Part shown: positions 10,753-22,735 of the stretch, in pieces
Position numbering within the stretch: position 1 is the first letter of the stretch
Layout: each line of letters starts with the position of its first letter
The notes under the pieces: model-generated
What the model was told of the DNA's origin: nothing
The model's input: only the letters and a program-made list of their open reading frames with translations
Databases searched by the model: none
From: Cristatella mucedo
Lineage: Eukaryota; Bryozoa; Phylactolaemata; Cristatellidae
Length of the DNA stretch: 34,730 bases
Assembly (NCBI GenBank): GCA_009760855.2
Contig: WPIO01000504.1
Location: 1-34,730, forward strand
Direction of reading: 5' to 3'
Translations under genes and position numbers: made by a program

Positions 10753-13010
10753 CTGCACTGCTCTCCGAGCGACTGCATGACTTGACGGGTTGATTTAAAG
10801 TATCTAGATATTGTGCGATCTGCTGTGAAGTCCCACAAAATAGGTTATTCACGAGTGAACTACCTAATGCTAGGAGCCGCACTCTGCAGCAAGTCATCAC
10901 ACGATATAACGAGTAGAATCGAGGTGACTTAATATTCAGCGATGTGCTGCGAACTCAATTGAAATAAGTTATTCAAGTGCGATTGCCCAAAGCAAGGCCT
11001 GCACTCTGATGCAAGCTGCTGCACGCACTGACTGGTTGATTTAAAGTATCTAGATATTGTGTGATCTGCTGCGATCTCATGCAAAGTAGGTTATTCAAGT
11101 GTGAATGGCTTAATGCAAGGCGCCCCACTCTGCAGCAAGTTATCACACGTAATAACGAGCAGTATCGAAGTGTCTTTATATTCCGCGATCTGCTGCAAAC
11201 TTAAGCGAAATGAGTTATTCCAGTGCGTTTGCCTAAACCAAGGAGCTGCACTCTGCTTTAAGCTACCGCACGGTTAGACGGGTTGATTTAAAAGTATCTA
11301 GATATTGTGCAATCTGCTGCGATCTCATGCAAAGTAGGTTATTCAAGTGTGAATGGCTTAATGCAAGGCGCCCCACTCTGCAGCAAGTTATCACACGCTA
11401 TAACGAGCAGTATCGAAGTGTCTTTATATTCTGCAATCTGCTGCAAACTCAAGCGAAATGAGTTATTCCAGTGCGATTGCCTAAAACAAGCCCTGCACTG
11501 CTCTCCGAGCGACTGCATGACTTGATGGGTTGATTTAAAGTATCTAGATATTGAGCGATCTGCTATGAAGTCCTGCAAAGTAGGTTATTCATGAGTGAAC
11601 TACCTAATGCTAGGCGCCGCACTCTGCAGCAAGTCATCACACAATATAACGAGTAGTATCAAGGTGTCTTTATTTTCATAGATCTGCTGCAAACTCAAGC
11701 GAAATGAGTTATTCAATTGCGATTGCCTGAAGCAAGGCGCTGCATTATGCAGCAAACTACTGCACACACTGGCGAGTTGAATTAAAGGTTCGAGATATTG
11801 TGCGATCTGCTGTCGATTAATGCAAAATAGGTTATTAAAATTTTAATGGACTAATGCTAGGCGACGCACTCTGCAGCAAGTTATCACACGCTATAACGAG
11901 TAGTAGCAAGGTGTCTTTATATTCCGCGATCTGCTGCAAACCTAGGCAAAGTGAGTTATTTAAGTGCGATTGCCTTAAGTAACGCCAGCACTCTGCTCCG
12001 GGCTACTGCATGCCTTGACGGGTTGATTTTAAATATCTAGATATTGTGCGATCTGCTGTGAACTCATGCAAAATAAGCTATTCAAGTGTGAATGGCCTAA
12101 TGCAAGGCGCTGCAATCTGCAGCAAGTTATCACACGCTATAACGAGCAGTATCGAAGTGTCTTTATATTCTGCCATCTGCTCGCAAACTCAAGCGAAACG
12201 AGTTATTCAAGTTCGCTTGCCTGAAGCAAGGCGCTGCATTATGCTGCGAACTACTGCACACAATGCGGGTTGATTTAAAGTATCTAGATATTGTGTGATC
12301 TCATGCAAAGTAGGTTAGTCAAGTGTGAATGGCCCAATGCTTGGCGCCACACTCTGCAGCAAGTTATCACACAATATACCGAGCAGGATCGAGGTGTCTT
12401 TACATTCAGCGATCTGCTGCAGACTCTAGCGAAATGAGTTATTCAAGTGCGATTGCCTGAAGCAAGGCGCTGCATTATTCTGCAAACTACTGCATACACT
12501 GGTGGGTCGATTTAAAGTATCTAGATATTGTGCGATCTGCTGTAGACTAATGCAAAATAAGCTATTCAAGTCTGAATGGCTTAATGCAAGGTTCAGCACT
12601 CTGCAGCAAGTCATCACACGATATAACAAGTAGTATCGAGGTGTCTTAATATTCAGCAATCTGCTGCCAACTCAAGCGAAATGAGTTATTCAAGTGCGAT
12701 TGCCTAAAGCAAGCAGCGGCACTCTGCTTTAAGCTACCGCACGGTTAGACAGGTTGATTTAAAAGTATCTAGATATTGTGCAATCTGCTGCGATCTCATG
12801 CAAAGTAGGTTATTCAAATGTAAATGGCCTAATGCTAGGAGCCTCACTCTGCAGCAAGTTTTCACACACTAAAACGAACAGTATCGAGGTGTCTTTAAAT
12901 TCCGCGATCTGATGCAAACTCAAGCGAAACAAGTTATTCGAGTGCTATTGCCGGAAGCAAGGAGCTGCATTATGCTGCACACTACTGCACGCTCTGGCGG
13001 GTTGATTTAA

Positions 13011-14015
13011 AGTATTTAGATATTGTGCGATCTGCTGTGAACTCATGCAAAATAAGCTATTCAAGTGTGAATGGCCTAATGCTAGGCGCAGCAATCTACA
13101 GCAAGTTATCACACGATGTAACGAGCAGTATCGGGGTGTCTTTATATCCAGCGATCTGCAGCAAACCTAACCGAAATGTGGTATTCATGTGCGATTGCCT
13201 AAAGCAAGGAGCTGCACTCTGCTGCAAACTACTGCAACCTCTGGCGGGTTGATTTAAAGAATCTAGAAATTGTGCGATCTGCTGTGAACTCATGCAAGAT
13301 AAGCTATTCCAGTGTGAATGACTTATTGCAAGGCGCCTCACTCTGTAGCAAGTTGTCACACGATATAACGAGCGGTATCGAGGTGTCTTCATCTTCTGCG
13401 ATCTGCTGCAAACACAAGCGAAATAAGTTATTCAAGTGCGATTGCCTAAAGCAAGGCCTGCACTCTGCTCCGAGCTACAGCATGCTTAGACCGGTTGATT
13501 TTAAAAATCTAGATATTGTGCGATCTGCTGTGAACTCATGCAAAATAAGCTATTCAAGTGTGAATGGCCTAATTTAAGGCGCTGCAATCTGCAGCAAGTT
13601 ATCACACGCTATAACGAGCAGTATCGAAGTGTCTTTATATTCTGCCATCTGCCCGCAAACTCAAGCGAAATGTGTTATTCCAGTGCGATTGCCTAAAACA
13701 AGGCCTGCACTGCTCTCCGAGCGAATGCATGACTTGACGGGTTGATTTAAAGTATCTAGATATAGTGCGATCTGCTGTGAAGTCCTGCAAAGTAGGTTAT
13801 TCACGAGTGAACTACCGAATGCTAGGCGCCGCACTCTGCAGCAAGTCATCACACAATATAACGAGTAGTATCGAGGTGTCTTTATATTCAGCGATCTGCT
13901 GCAAACTCAAGCGAAATAAGTTATTCGAGTGCTTTTGCCGGAAGCAAGGAACTGCATTATGCTGCAAACAACTGCACGCTCAGGCGGTATGATTTCAAGT
14001 ATCTAGATATTGTGC
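13011..14015 (+). repeat. 4.47-kb higher-order repeat, copy 3 (first four monomers)
   Basis: The first four monomers of the third copy are almost identical to 8535-9539 at an offset of 4,476 bp. The match ends sharply at about 14016. There the earlier copy continues with CAATCTGCTGTGAAGTCC, whereas this one continues with CGATCTGCTGTGAACTCA and the TTCATGTGTAAATG variant. The break falls at the monomer start, as expected if blocks are exchanged in register. Confidence 0.82.
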
Positions 14016-15821
14016 GATCTGCTGTGAACTCATGCAAAATAAGCTATTCATGTGTAAATGGCCTAATGCAAGGCTCAGCACTCTGCAGCAAGTTATCACA
14101 CGCTATGAAGACCAGTATCGAGGTGTCTTTATATTTAGTGATTTGCTGCAAACTCAAGCACAATGAGTTATTCAAGTGCGATTGCCTTAAGTAAGGCCAG
14201 CACTCTGCTCCGGGCTACTGCATACCTTGACGGGTTGATTTAAAGTATCTAGATATTGTGCGATCTGCTGTGAACTCTTGGAAGATAAGCTATTCAAGTG
14301 TAAATGGCCTAATGCTAGGAGCCGCACTCTGCAGCAAGTTGTCACACGCTATAACAAGCAGTATCAAGGTGTCTTCATAATCTGCGATCTGCTGCAAACA
14401 CAAGCGAAATAAGTTATTCAAGTGCGATTGCCTAAAGCAAGGCCTGCACTGTGCTCCGAGCTACAGCATGTTTAGACCGGTTGATTTTAAGTATCTAGAT
14501 ATTGTGCGATCTGCTGTGAACTCATGCAAAATAAGCTATTAAAGTGTGAATGGCCTAATGCAAGGTGCTGCAATCTGCAGCAAGTTATTACACGCTATAA
14601 CGAGCAGTATCGAAGTGTCTTTATATTTTGCCATCTGCCCGCAAACTCAAGCGAAATGAGTTATTCCAGTGCGATTGCTTAAAACAAGGCCTGCACTGTT
14701 CTCCGAGCGAATGCATGACTTGACTGGTTGATTTAAAGTATCTAGATATAGTGCGATCTGCTGTGAAGTCCTGCAAAGTAGGTTATTCACGAGTGAACTA
14801 CCTAATGCTAGGCGCCGCACTCTGCAGCAAGTTATCACACGATATAACGAGTAGTATCGAGGTGACATCACATTCAGCGATCTGCTGCGAACTCAAGCGA
14901 AATGAGTTATTCAAGTGCGATTGCCTCAAGCAAGGAGCTGCACTCTGCTTTTAGCTACTGCAAGCTCTGACGGGTTGATTTAAAGTATCTAGATATTTTG
15001 TGATCATCTTCCATCTCATGCAAGATAGGTTATTCAATTTTTAATTGCCTAATGCAAGGCGCCGCAATCTGCAGCAAGTCATCACACAATATAACGAGCA
15101 GTATCGAGGTGTCTTTATATTCAGCGATCTGCTGCAAACTCAACCGAATTGAGGTTTTTTATGTGCGATTGCCTAAAGCAAGGCCTGCACTCCTCTCCGA
15201 GCGCCTGCATGACTTGACGGGTTGATTGAAAGTATCTGGATATTGTGCAATCTGCTGCGATCTCATGCAAAGTAGGTTAGTTAAGTGAGAATGGCCTAAT
15301 GCTAGGGACGGCACTCTGCAGCAAGCTATCGAGCTCTATAACGAGCAGTATCGAGGTGTCTATATATTCAGCGATATGCTGCAAACTCAAGCGAAATGAG
15401 TTATTCAAGTGCGATTGCCTAAAGCAAGGTGCTGCATTATGCTGCAAACTACTGCAGACACTGGTGGGTCGATTTAAAGTATCTAGATATTGTGTGATCG
15501 CATGCAAAGTAGGTTACTCAAGTGTAAATGGCCTAATGCTAGGTGCCCCACTCTGCAGCAAGCAATCGCTCGCTATAACGAGTAGTATCGAGGTGTCTTA
15601 ATATTCAGCGATCTGCTGCAAACACAAGCGAAATAAGTTATTCAAGTGCGATTGCCAAAAGCAAGGTCTGCACTCGGCTCCGAGCTACAGCATGCTTAGA
15701 CCGGTTGATTTTAAGTATCTAGATATTGTGCGATCTGCTGTGAACTCATGTTAAATAAGCTATTCAAGTGTGAATGGCCTAATGCTAGGCGCCGCAATCT
15801 GCAGCAAGTTATCACACGCTG
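14016..15821 (+). repeat. Mosaic satellite monomers, 14.0-15.8 kb
   Basis: About seven monomers assembled from variants found elsewhere. Bases ~14750-15590 match ~30660-31500 at an offset of 15,910 bp, including the unusual TGATCATCTTCCATCTC block (15001 and 30911). Bases ~15590-15770 instead match ~23219-23400 with the rare GCCAAAAGCAAGGTCTGC variant. The switch between two distant partners inside one monomer suggests gene conversion or unequal exchange. No gene or other feature is visible. Confidence 0.75.
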
Positions 15822-18800
15822 AAACGAGCGGTATGGAAGTGTCTTTATATTCTGCGATCTGCCCGCAAACTCAAGCGAAATGAGTTTTTCCAGTGCGATT
15901 GCCTAAAACAAGGCCTGCACTGCTCTCCGAGCGACTGCATGACTTGACCGGTTGATTTAAAGTATCTAGATATTGTGCGATCTGCTGTGAAGTCCTGCAA
16001 AGCAGGTTATTCACGGGTGAACTACCTAATGCTAGGAGCCGCACTCTGCAGCAAGTCATCACACGATATAACGAGTAGTATCGAGGTGACTTAATATTCA
16101 GCGATGTGCTGCGAACTCAATTGAAATAAGTTATTCAAGTGCGATTGCCTAATGCAAGGCCTGCACTCCTCTCCGAGCTACTTCATCCCTTGACAGGTTG
16201 ATGGGAAGTATCTAGATATTGTGCGATCTGCTGTGAACTCATGCAAAATAAGCTATTCATGTGTAAATGGCCTAATGCCAGGCGCAGCACTCTGTGGCAA
16301 GTTATCACACGCTATGAAGACCAGTATCGAGGTGTCTTTATGTTTAGCGATTTGCTGCAAACTCAAGCAAAATGAGTTATTCAAGTGCGATTGCCTGAAT
16401 CTAGGAGCTGCATTATGCTGCAAACTACTCCACGCTCTGGCGGGTTGATTTAAAGTATCTGGATATTGTGCGATCTGCTGTGAACTCATGCAAGATAAGC
16501 TATTCCAGTGTGAATGGCTTAATGCAAGGCGCCTCACTCTGCAGCATGTTATCACACTCTATAACGAGCAGTATCGAAGTGTCTTTATATTCTGCAATCT
16601 GCCTGCAAACTCAAGCGAAATGAGTTATTTCAGTGCGATTGCTTAAAACAAGGCCTGCACTGCACTCCGAGCGACTGCATGACTTGACGGGTTGATTTAA
16701 AGTATCTAGATATTGTGCGATCTGCTGTGAAGTCCTGCAAAGTAGGTTGTTTAGGAGTGAACTACCTGATGCTAGGCGCCGCACTCTGCAGCAAGTCATC
16801 ACACAATATAACGAGTATTATCGAGGTGTCTTTATATTCAGCGATCTGCTGCAAACTCAAGCGAAATGAGTTAGTCAACTGCGATTGCCTGAAGCAAGGC
16901 GCTGCATTATGCTGCAAACTACTGCACACACTGGCGAGTTGAATTAAAGGTTCCAGATATTGTGCGATCTGCTGTACATTAATGCAAAATCAGCTATTCA
17001 AGTGTGAATGGCTTAATGCAAGGATTAGCACTCTGCAGCAAGTTATCACACGACATAACGAGTAGTATCGAGGTGTCTTAATATTCAGCGATCTGCTGCC
17101 AACTCAAGCGAAATGAGTTATTCAAGTGCAATTGCCTAAAGCAAGGAGCTGCACTCTGATACAAGCTGCTTCACACACTGACTGGTTGATTTAAAGTATC
17201 TAGATATTGTGTGATCTGCTGCGATCTCATGCAAAATAGGTTAGTAAAATTTTAATGGCCTAAAGCTAGGCGACGCACTCTGCAGCAAGTTATCACACGC
17301 TATAACGAGGAGTAGCAAGGTTTCTTTATATTTCGCGATCTGCTGCAAACTTAGGCAAAATGAGTTATTCAAGTGCGATTGCCTTAAGTAAGGCCAGCAC
17401 TCTGCTCCGGGCTACTGCATGCCTTGACGGGTTGATTTAAAGTATCTAGATATTGTGCGATCTGCTGTGAACTCTTGGAAGATAAGCTATTCAAGTGTAA
17501 GTGGCCTAATGCTAGGAGCCGCACTCTGCAGCAAGTTGTCACACGCTATAACGAGCAGTATCAAGGTGTCTTCATATTCTGCGATCTGCTGGTAACACAA
17601 GCGAAATAAGTTATTCAAGTGCGATTGCCTAAAGCAAGGCCTGCACTCTGCACCGAGCTACAGCATGCTTAGACCGGTTGATTTTAAGTATCTAGATATT
17701 GTGCGATCTGTTGTGAACACATGCAAAATAAGCTATTCAAGTGTGAATGGCCTAATGCAAGGTGCTGCAATCTGCAGCAAGTTATCACACGCTATAACGA
17801 GCAGTATCGAAGTGTCTTTATATTGGGCCATCTGCCCGCAAACTCAAGCGAAATGAGTTATGCCAGTGCGATTGCTTAAAACAAGGCCTGCACTGTTCTC
17901 CGAGCGAATGCATGACTTGACGGGTTGATTTAAAGTATCTAGATATTGTGCGATCTGCTGTGAAGTCATGCAAAATAAGCTATTCAAGTGTGAATGGCCT
18001 AATGCAAGGCGCCGCAATCTGCAGCAAGTTATCACACGATATAACGAGCAGTATCGAGGTGTCTTTATATTCAGCGATCTGTAGCAAACTCAACCGAAAT
18101 GAGTTATTTATGTGCGATTGCCAAAAGCAAGCCCTACACTCCTCTCCGAGGGACTGCCTGACTTGACGGGTTGATTTAAAGTATCCAAATATTGTGCGAT
18201 CAGCTGCGATCTCATGCCTAGTAGGTTATTTAAGTGTGAATGGACTTATGCTAGGTGCCGCACTCAGCGGCAAGTTATCACACGCTATAACGAGCAGTAT
18301 TGAAGTGTCTTTACATTCTGGGATCTGCTGCAAACTCAACCGAAATGAGGTTTTTTATGTGCGATTGCCTAAAACAAGGCCTGCACTGCTCTCCAAGCGA
18401 CTGCATGACTTGACGGGTTGATTTAAAGTATCTGGATATTGTGCAATCTGCTGCGATCTCATGCAAAGTAGGTTAGTTAAGTGTGAATGGCCTAATGCTA
18501 GGGACGGCACTCTGCAGCAAGCTATCGCGCTCTATAACGAGCAGTATCGAGGTGTCTTTATATTCAGCGATCTGCTGCAAACTCAAGCGAAATGAGTTAT
18601 TCAAGAGCGATTGCCTGAAGCAAGGTGCTGCATTATGCTGCAAACTACTGCAGACACTGGTGGGTCGATTTAAAGTATCTAGATATTGTGTGATCGCATG
18701 CAAAGTAGGTTACTCAAGTGTGAATGGCCTAATGCTAGGTGCCGCACTCTGCAGCAAGCAATCGCTTGCTATAACGAGCAGTATCGAGGTGTCTTTATAT

Positions 18801-20374
18801 TCAGCGATCTGCTGCAAACTCAAGCGAAATGAGTTATTCAAGTGCGATTGCCTGAAGCAAGGCCTGCACTCGGCTCCTAGCTACAGCATGCTTAGACCGG
18901 TTGATTTTAAGTATCTAGATATTGTGCGATCTGCTGTGAACTCATGCAAAATAAGCTATTCAAGTGTGAATGGCCTAATGCAAGGTGCAGCACTCTGCAG
19001 CAAGTTATCACACGCTATGAAGACCAGTATCGAGGTGTTTTATATTTAGCGATTTGCTGCAAACTCAAGCAAAATGAGTTATTCAAGTGCGATTGCCTGA
19101 ATCTAGAAGCTGCATTATGCTGCAAACTGTTCCACGCTCTGGCGGGTTGATTTAAAGTATCTGGATATTGGGCGATCTGCTGTGAACTCATGCAAGATAA
19201 GCTATTCCAGTGTGAATGGCTTAATGCAAGGCGCCTCACTCTGCAGCAAGTTATCACACTCTATAACGAGCAGTATCGAAGTGTCTTTATATTCTGCAAT
19301 CTGCCCGCAAACTCAAGCGAAATGAGTTATTCCAGTGCGATTGCCTAAAACAAGGCCTGCACTGCTCTTCGAGCGACTGCATGACTTGACGGGTTGATTT
19401 AAAGTATCTAGATATTGTGCGATCTGCTGTGAAGTCCTGCAAAGTAGGTTATTCACGAGTGAACTACCTAATGCTAGGCGCCGCACTCTGCAGCAAGTCA
19501 TCACACGATATAACGAGTAGTATTGAGGTGACTTAATATTCAGCGTTGTGCTGCTAACTCAATTGAAATAAAATATTCAAGTGCGATTGCCTAATGCAAG
19601 GCCTGCACTCCTCTCGAGCTACTTCATCCCTTGACGGGTTGATTGGAAGTATCTAGATATTGTGCGATCTGCTGTGAACTCATGCAAAATAAGCTATTCA
19701 TGTGTAAATGGCCTAATGCAAGGCACAGCACTCTGCAGCAAGTTATCACACGCTATGAAGACCAGTATCGAGGTGTCTTTATATTTAGCGATTTGCTGCA
19801 AACTCAAGCAACATGAGTTATTCAAGTGCGATTGCCTGAATCTAGAAGCTGCATTATGCTGCAAACTACTCCACGCTCTGGCGCGTTGATTTAAAGTATC
19901 TGGATATTGTGCGATCTGCAGTGAACTCATGCAAGATAAGCTATTCCAGTGTGAATGGCTTAATGCAAGGCGCCTCACTCTGCAGCAAGGTTTCACACTC
20001 TATAACGAGAAGTATCGAAGTGTCTTTATATTCTGCAATCTGCCCGAAAACTCAAGCGAAATGAGTTATTCCAGTGCGATTGCCTAAAACAAAGCCTGCA
20101 CTGCTCTCCGAGCGACTGCATGACTTGACGGGTTGGTTTAAAGTATCTAGATATTGTGCGATCTGCTGTGAAGTCCTGCAAAGTAAGTTATTTACGAGTG
20201 AACTACCTAATCCTAGGCGCCGCACTCTGCAGCAAGTCATCACACAATATCACGAGTAGTATCGAGGTGTATTTATATTCAGCGATCTGCTGCAAACTCA
20301 AGCGAAATGAGTTAGTCAACTGCGATTGCCTGAAGCAAGGCGCTGCATTATGCTGCAAACTACTGCACACACTG
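15822..20374 (+). repeat. 4.5-kb satellite block, copy 1 (repeated at 24.4 kb)
   Basis: About 18.5 monomers that recur in the same order 8,579 bp downstream: 15871, 16253, 16611, 17665, 17948, 18194 and 18473 all have partners at +8,579. The block also contains an internal duplication of about 3,441 bp (14 monomers): 16253, 16611 and 16715 recur at 19694, 20052 and 20156. Its typical variants are GATTTGCTGCAAACTC, GCTATGAAGACCAGTATCG and CCTGAATCTAG. The left edge lies near GAGCGGTATGGAAGTG and the right edge near CACACTGG. Confidence 0.85.
18451..18687 (+). repeat. Shortened 237-bp monomer variant (10-bp deletion)
   Basis: Monomers preceding a GTGTGATCGCATGCAAAG junction lack 10 bp compared with those reading GTGTGATCTGCTGCGATCTC. 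The junction occurs at 3351, 15492, 18688, 27267, 30178 and 31402, and a sister form, GTGTGATCTCATGC, occurs near 7826 and 12293. The missing bases lie between GATC repeats, which fits a slippage deletion. The period across this junction is 237 bp, a multiple of three, and the neighbouring GGGTCGATTT variant removes a TGA. That is why unusually long open frames (188-198 codons) appear here; this does not imply coding. The exact monomer limits given are approximate. Confidence 0.75.
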
Positions 20375-22735
20375 GTGGGTTGATTTTAATTATCTAGATA
20401 TTGTGCGATCTCTTGTAGACTAATGCAAAATCAGCTATTCAAGTGTGAATGGCTTAATGCAAGGATCAGCACTCTGCAGCAAGTCATTACACGATATAAC
20501 AAGTAGTATCAAGGTGTCCTAATATTCAGCGATCCGCTGCGAACTCAAGCGAAATAAGTTATTCAAGTGCTATTGCCTAAAGCAAGGCCTGCACTCTGCT
20601 CTGAGCTGCAGCATGCTTACACCGGTTGATTTTAAGTATCCAGATATTGTGCGATCAGCTGTGAACTCATGCAAAATAAGCTATTCAAGGGGGAATGGCC
20701 TTATGCAAGGCGCCGCAATCTGCAGCAAATTATTACACGCTATAACGAGCAGTATGGAAGTGCCTTTATATTCTGCGATCTGCCCGCAAACTCAAGCGAA
20801 ATGAGTTATTCTAATACGATTGCCTAAAACAAGGCCTGCACTGCTCTCCGAGCGACTGCATGACTTGACGGGTTGATTTAAAGTATCTAGATATTGTGCG
20901 ATCTGCTGTGAAGTCCCACAAAGTAGGTTATTCACGAGTGAACTACCTAATGCTAGGAGCCGCACTCTGCAGCAAGTCATCACACGATATAACGAGTAGA
21001 ATCGAGGTGACTTAATATTCAGCGATGTGCTGCGAACTCAATTGAAATAAGTTATTCAAGTGCGATTGCCCAAAGCAAGGCCTGCACTCTGATGCAAGCT
21101 GCTGCACGCACTGACTGGTTGATTTAAAGTATCTAGATATTGTGTGATCTGCTGCGATCTCATGCAAAGTAGGTTATTCAAGTGTGAATGGCTTAATGCA
21201 AGGCGCCCCACTCTGCAGCAAGTTATCACACGTAATAACGAGCAGTATCGAAGTGTCTTTATATTCCGCGATCTGCTGCAAACTTAAGCGAAATGAGTTA
21301 TTCCAGTGCGTTTGCCTAAACCAAGGAGCTGCACTCTGCTTTAAGCTACCGCACGGTTAGACGGGTTGATTTAAAAGTATCTAGATATTGTGCAATCTGC
21401 TGCGATCTCATGCAAAGTAGGTTATTCAAGTGTGAATGGCTTAATGCAAGGTGCCCCACTCTGCAGCAAGTTATCACACGCTATAACGAGCAGTATCGAA
21501 GTGTCTTTATATTCTGCAATCTGCTGCAAACTTAGGCGAAATGAGTTATTGAAGTGCGTTTGCCTAAACCAAGAAGCGGCACTCTGCTTCAAGCTACCGA
21601 ACGGTCAGACGGGTTGATTTAAAAGAATGTAGATATTATGCAATCTGCTGCGATCATATGCAAAGTAGGTTATTTAAGTGTGAATGGCCTAATGCAAGGC
21701 GCCGCAATCTGCAGCAAATTATTACACCCTATAACGAGCAGTATCGAAGTGTCTTTATATTCTGCAATCTGCCCGCAAACTCAAGCAAAATGAGTTATTC
21801 CAGTGCGATTGCCTAAAACAAGCCCTGCACTGCTCTTCAAGCGACTGCATAACTTGATGGGTTGATTTAAAGTATCTAGATATTGAGCGATCTGCTATGA
21901 AGTCCTGCAAAGTAGGTTATTCATGAGTGAACTACCTAATGCTAGGCGCCGTACTCTGCAGCAAGTCATCACACAATATAACGAGTAGTTTCAAGGTGTC
22001 TTTATTTTCATAGATCTGCTGCAAACTCAAGCAAAATGAGTTATTCAAGTGCGATTGCCTGAAGCAAGGCGCTGCATTATGCTGCAAACTACTGCACACA
22101 CTGGCGAGTTGAATTAAAGGTTCGAGATATTGTGCGATCTGCTGTCGATTAATGCAAAATAGGTTATTAAAATTTTAATGGACTAATGCTAGGCGACGCA
22201 CTCTGCAGCAAGTTATCACACGCTATAACGAGTAGTAGCAAGGTGTCTTTATATTCCGCGATCTGCTGCAAACCTAGGCAAAGTGAGTTATTTAAGTGCG
22301 ATTGCCTTAAGTAACGCCAGCACTCTGCTCCGGGCTACTGCATGCCTTGACGGGTTGATTTTAAATATCTAGATATTGTGCGATCTGCTGTGAACTCATG
22401 CAAAATAAGCTATTCAAGTGTGAATGGCCTAATGCAAGGCGCTGCAATCTGCAGCAAGTTATCACACGCTATAACGAGCAGTATCGAAGTGTCTTTATAT
22501 TCTGCCATCTGCTCGCAAACTCAAGCGAAACGAGTTATTCAAGTTCGCTTGCCTGAAGCAAGGCGCTGCATTATGCTGCGAACTACTGCACACAATGCGG
22601 GTTGATTTAAAGTATCTAGATATATTGTGTGATCTCATGCAAAGTAGGCTAGTCAAGTGTGAATGGCCCTAATGCTTGGCGCCACACTCTGCAGCAAGTT
22701 ATCACACAATATACCGAGCAGGCTCGAGGTGTCTT
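20330..22735 (+). repeat. Second copy of the 10.45-12.40 kb block
   Basis: This block matches 10450-12401. The offset is 9,881 bp before the 10740 deletion, 10,083 after it (11307 and 21390), and 10,332 further on (12046 and 22378). The last change is one extra monomer here, at about 21515-21760, which carries the GAATGTAGATATTATGC and GATCATATGC variants. The left end of the window (1-839) shares this extra monomer, so it was lost from the 11-kb copy rather than gained here. The match ends near 22735. Confidence 0.82.

Larger units (their letters stand above)
8535..13010 (+). repeat. 4.47-kb higher-order repeat, copy 2
   Basis: The best full copy of the 18-monomer higher-order repeat. It begins with the monomer whose A half has the CGATGTAACGAGCAGTATCG variant followed by GGGGTGTC, which recurs at the starts of copies 1 and 3 (near 4190, 8638 and 13114). 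Compared with copy 1 it lacks about 202-215 bp at 10740, where the sequence jumps from GCTTAGA directly to CTAAAACAAGG. Both copy 1 (near 6050-6265) and the distant copy near 20.6-20.8 kb keep the missing bases, so the deletion is specific to this copy. Confidence 0.82.

Noticed and set aside
14961-15020. Foreign insertion at the unusual TGATCATCTTCCATCTC stretch
   Set aside because: It lies at the normal monomer position with normal spacing and recurs at 30911; it is a local variant of the A half start.
18483-19049. Open frames up to ~198 codons (also 3104-3697, 4096-4647, 31197-31793) that read like a Cys-rich repeat protein
   Set aside because: They are the monomer translated in one register. 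The 247-bp period changes frame, stops recur in GGTTGATTTAAAG, open frames exist equally on the other strand, and no start context or protein family is recognisable.
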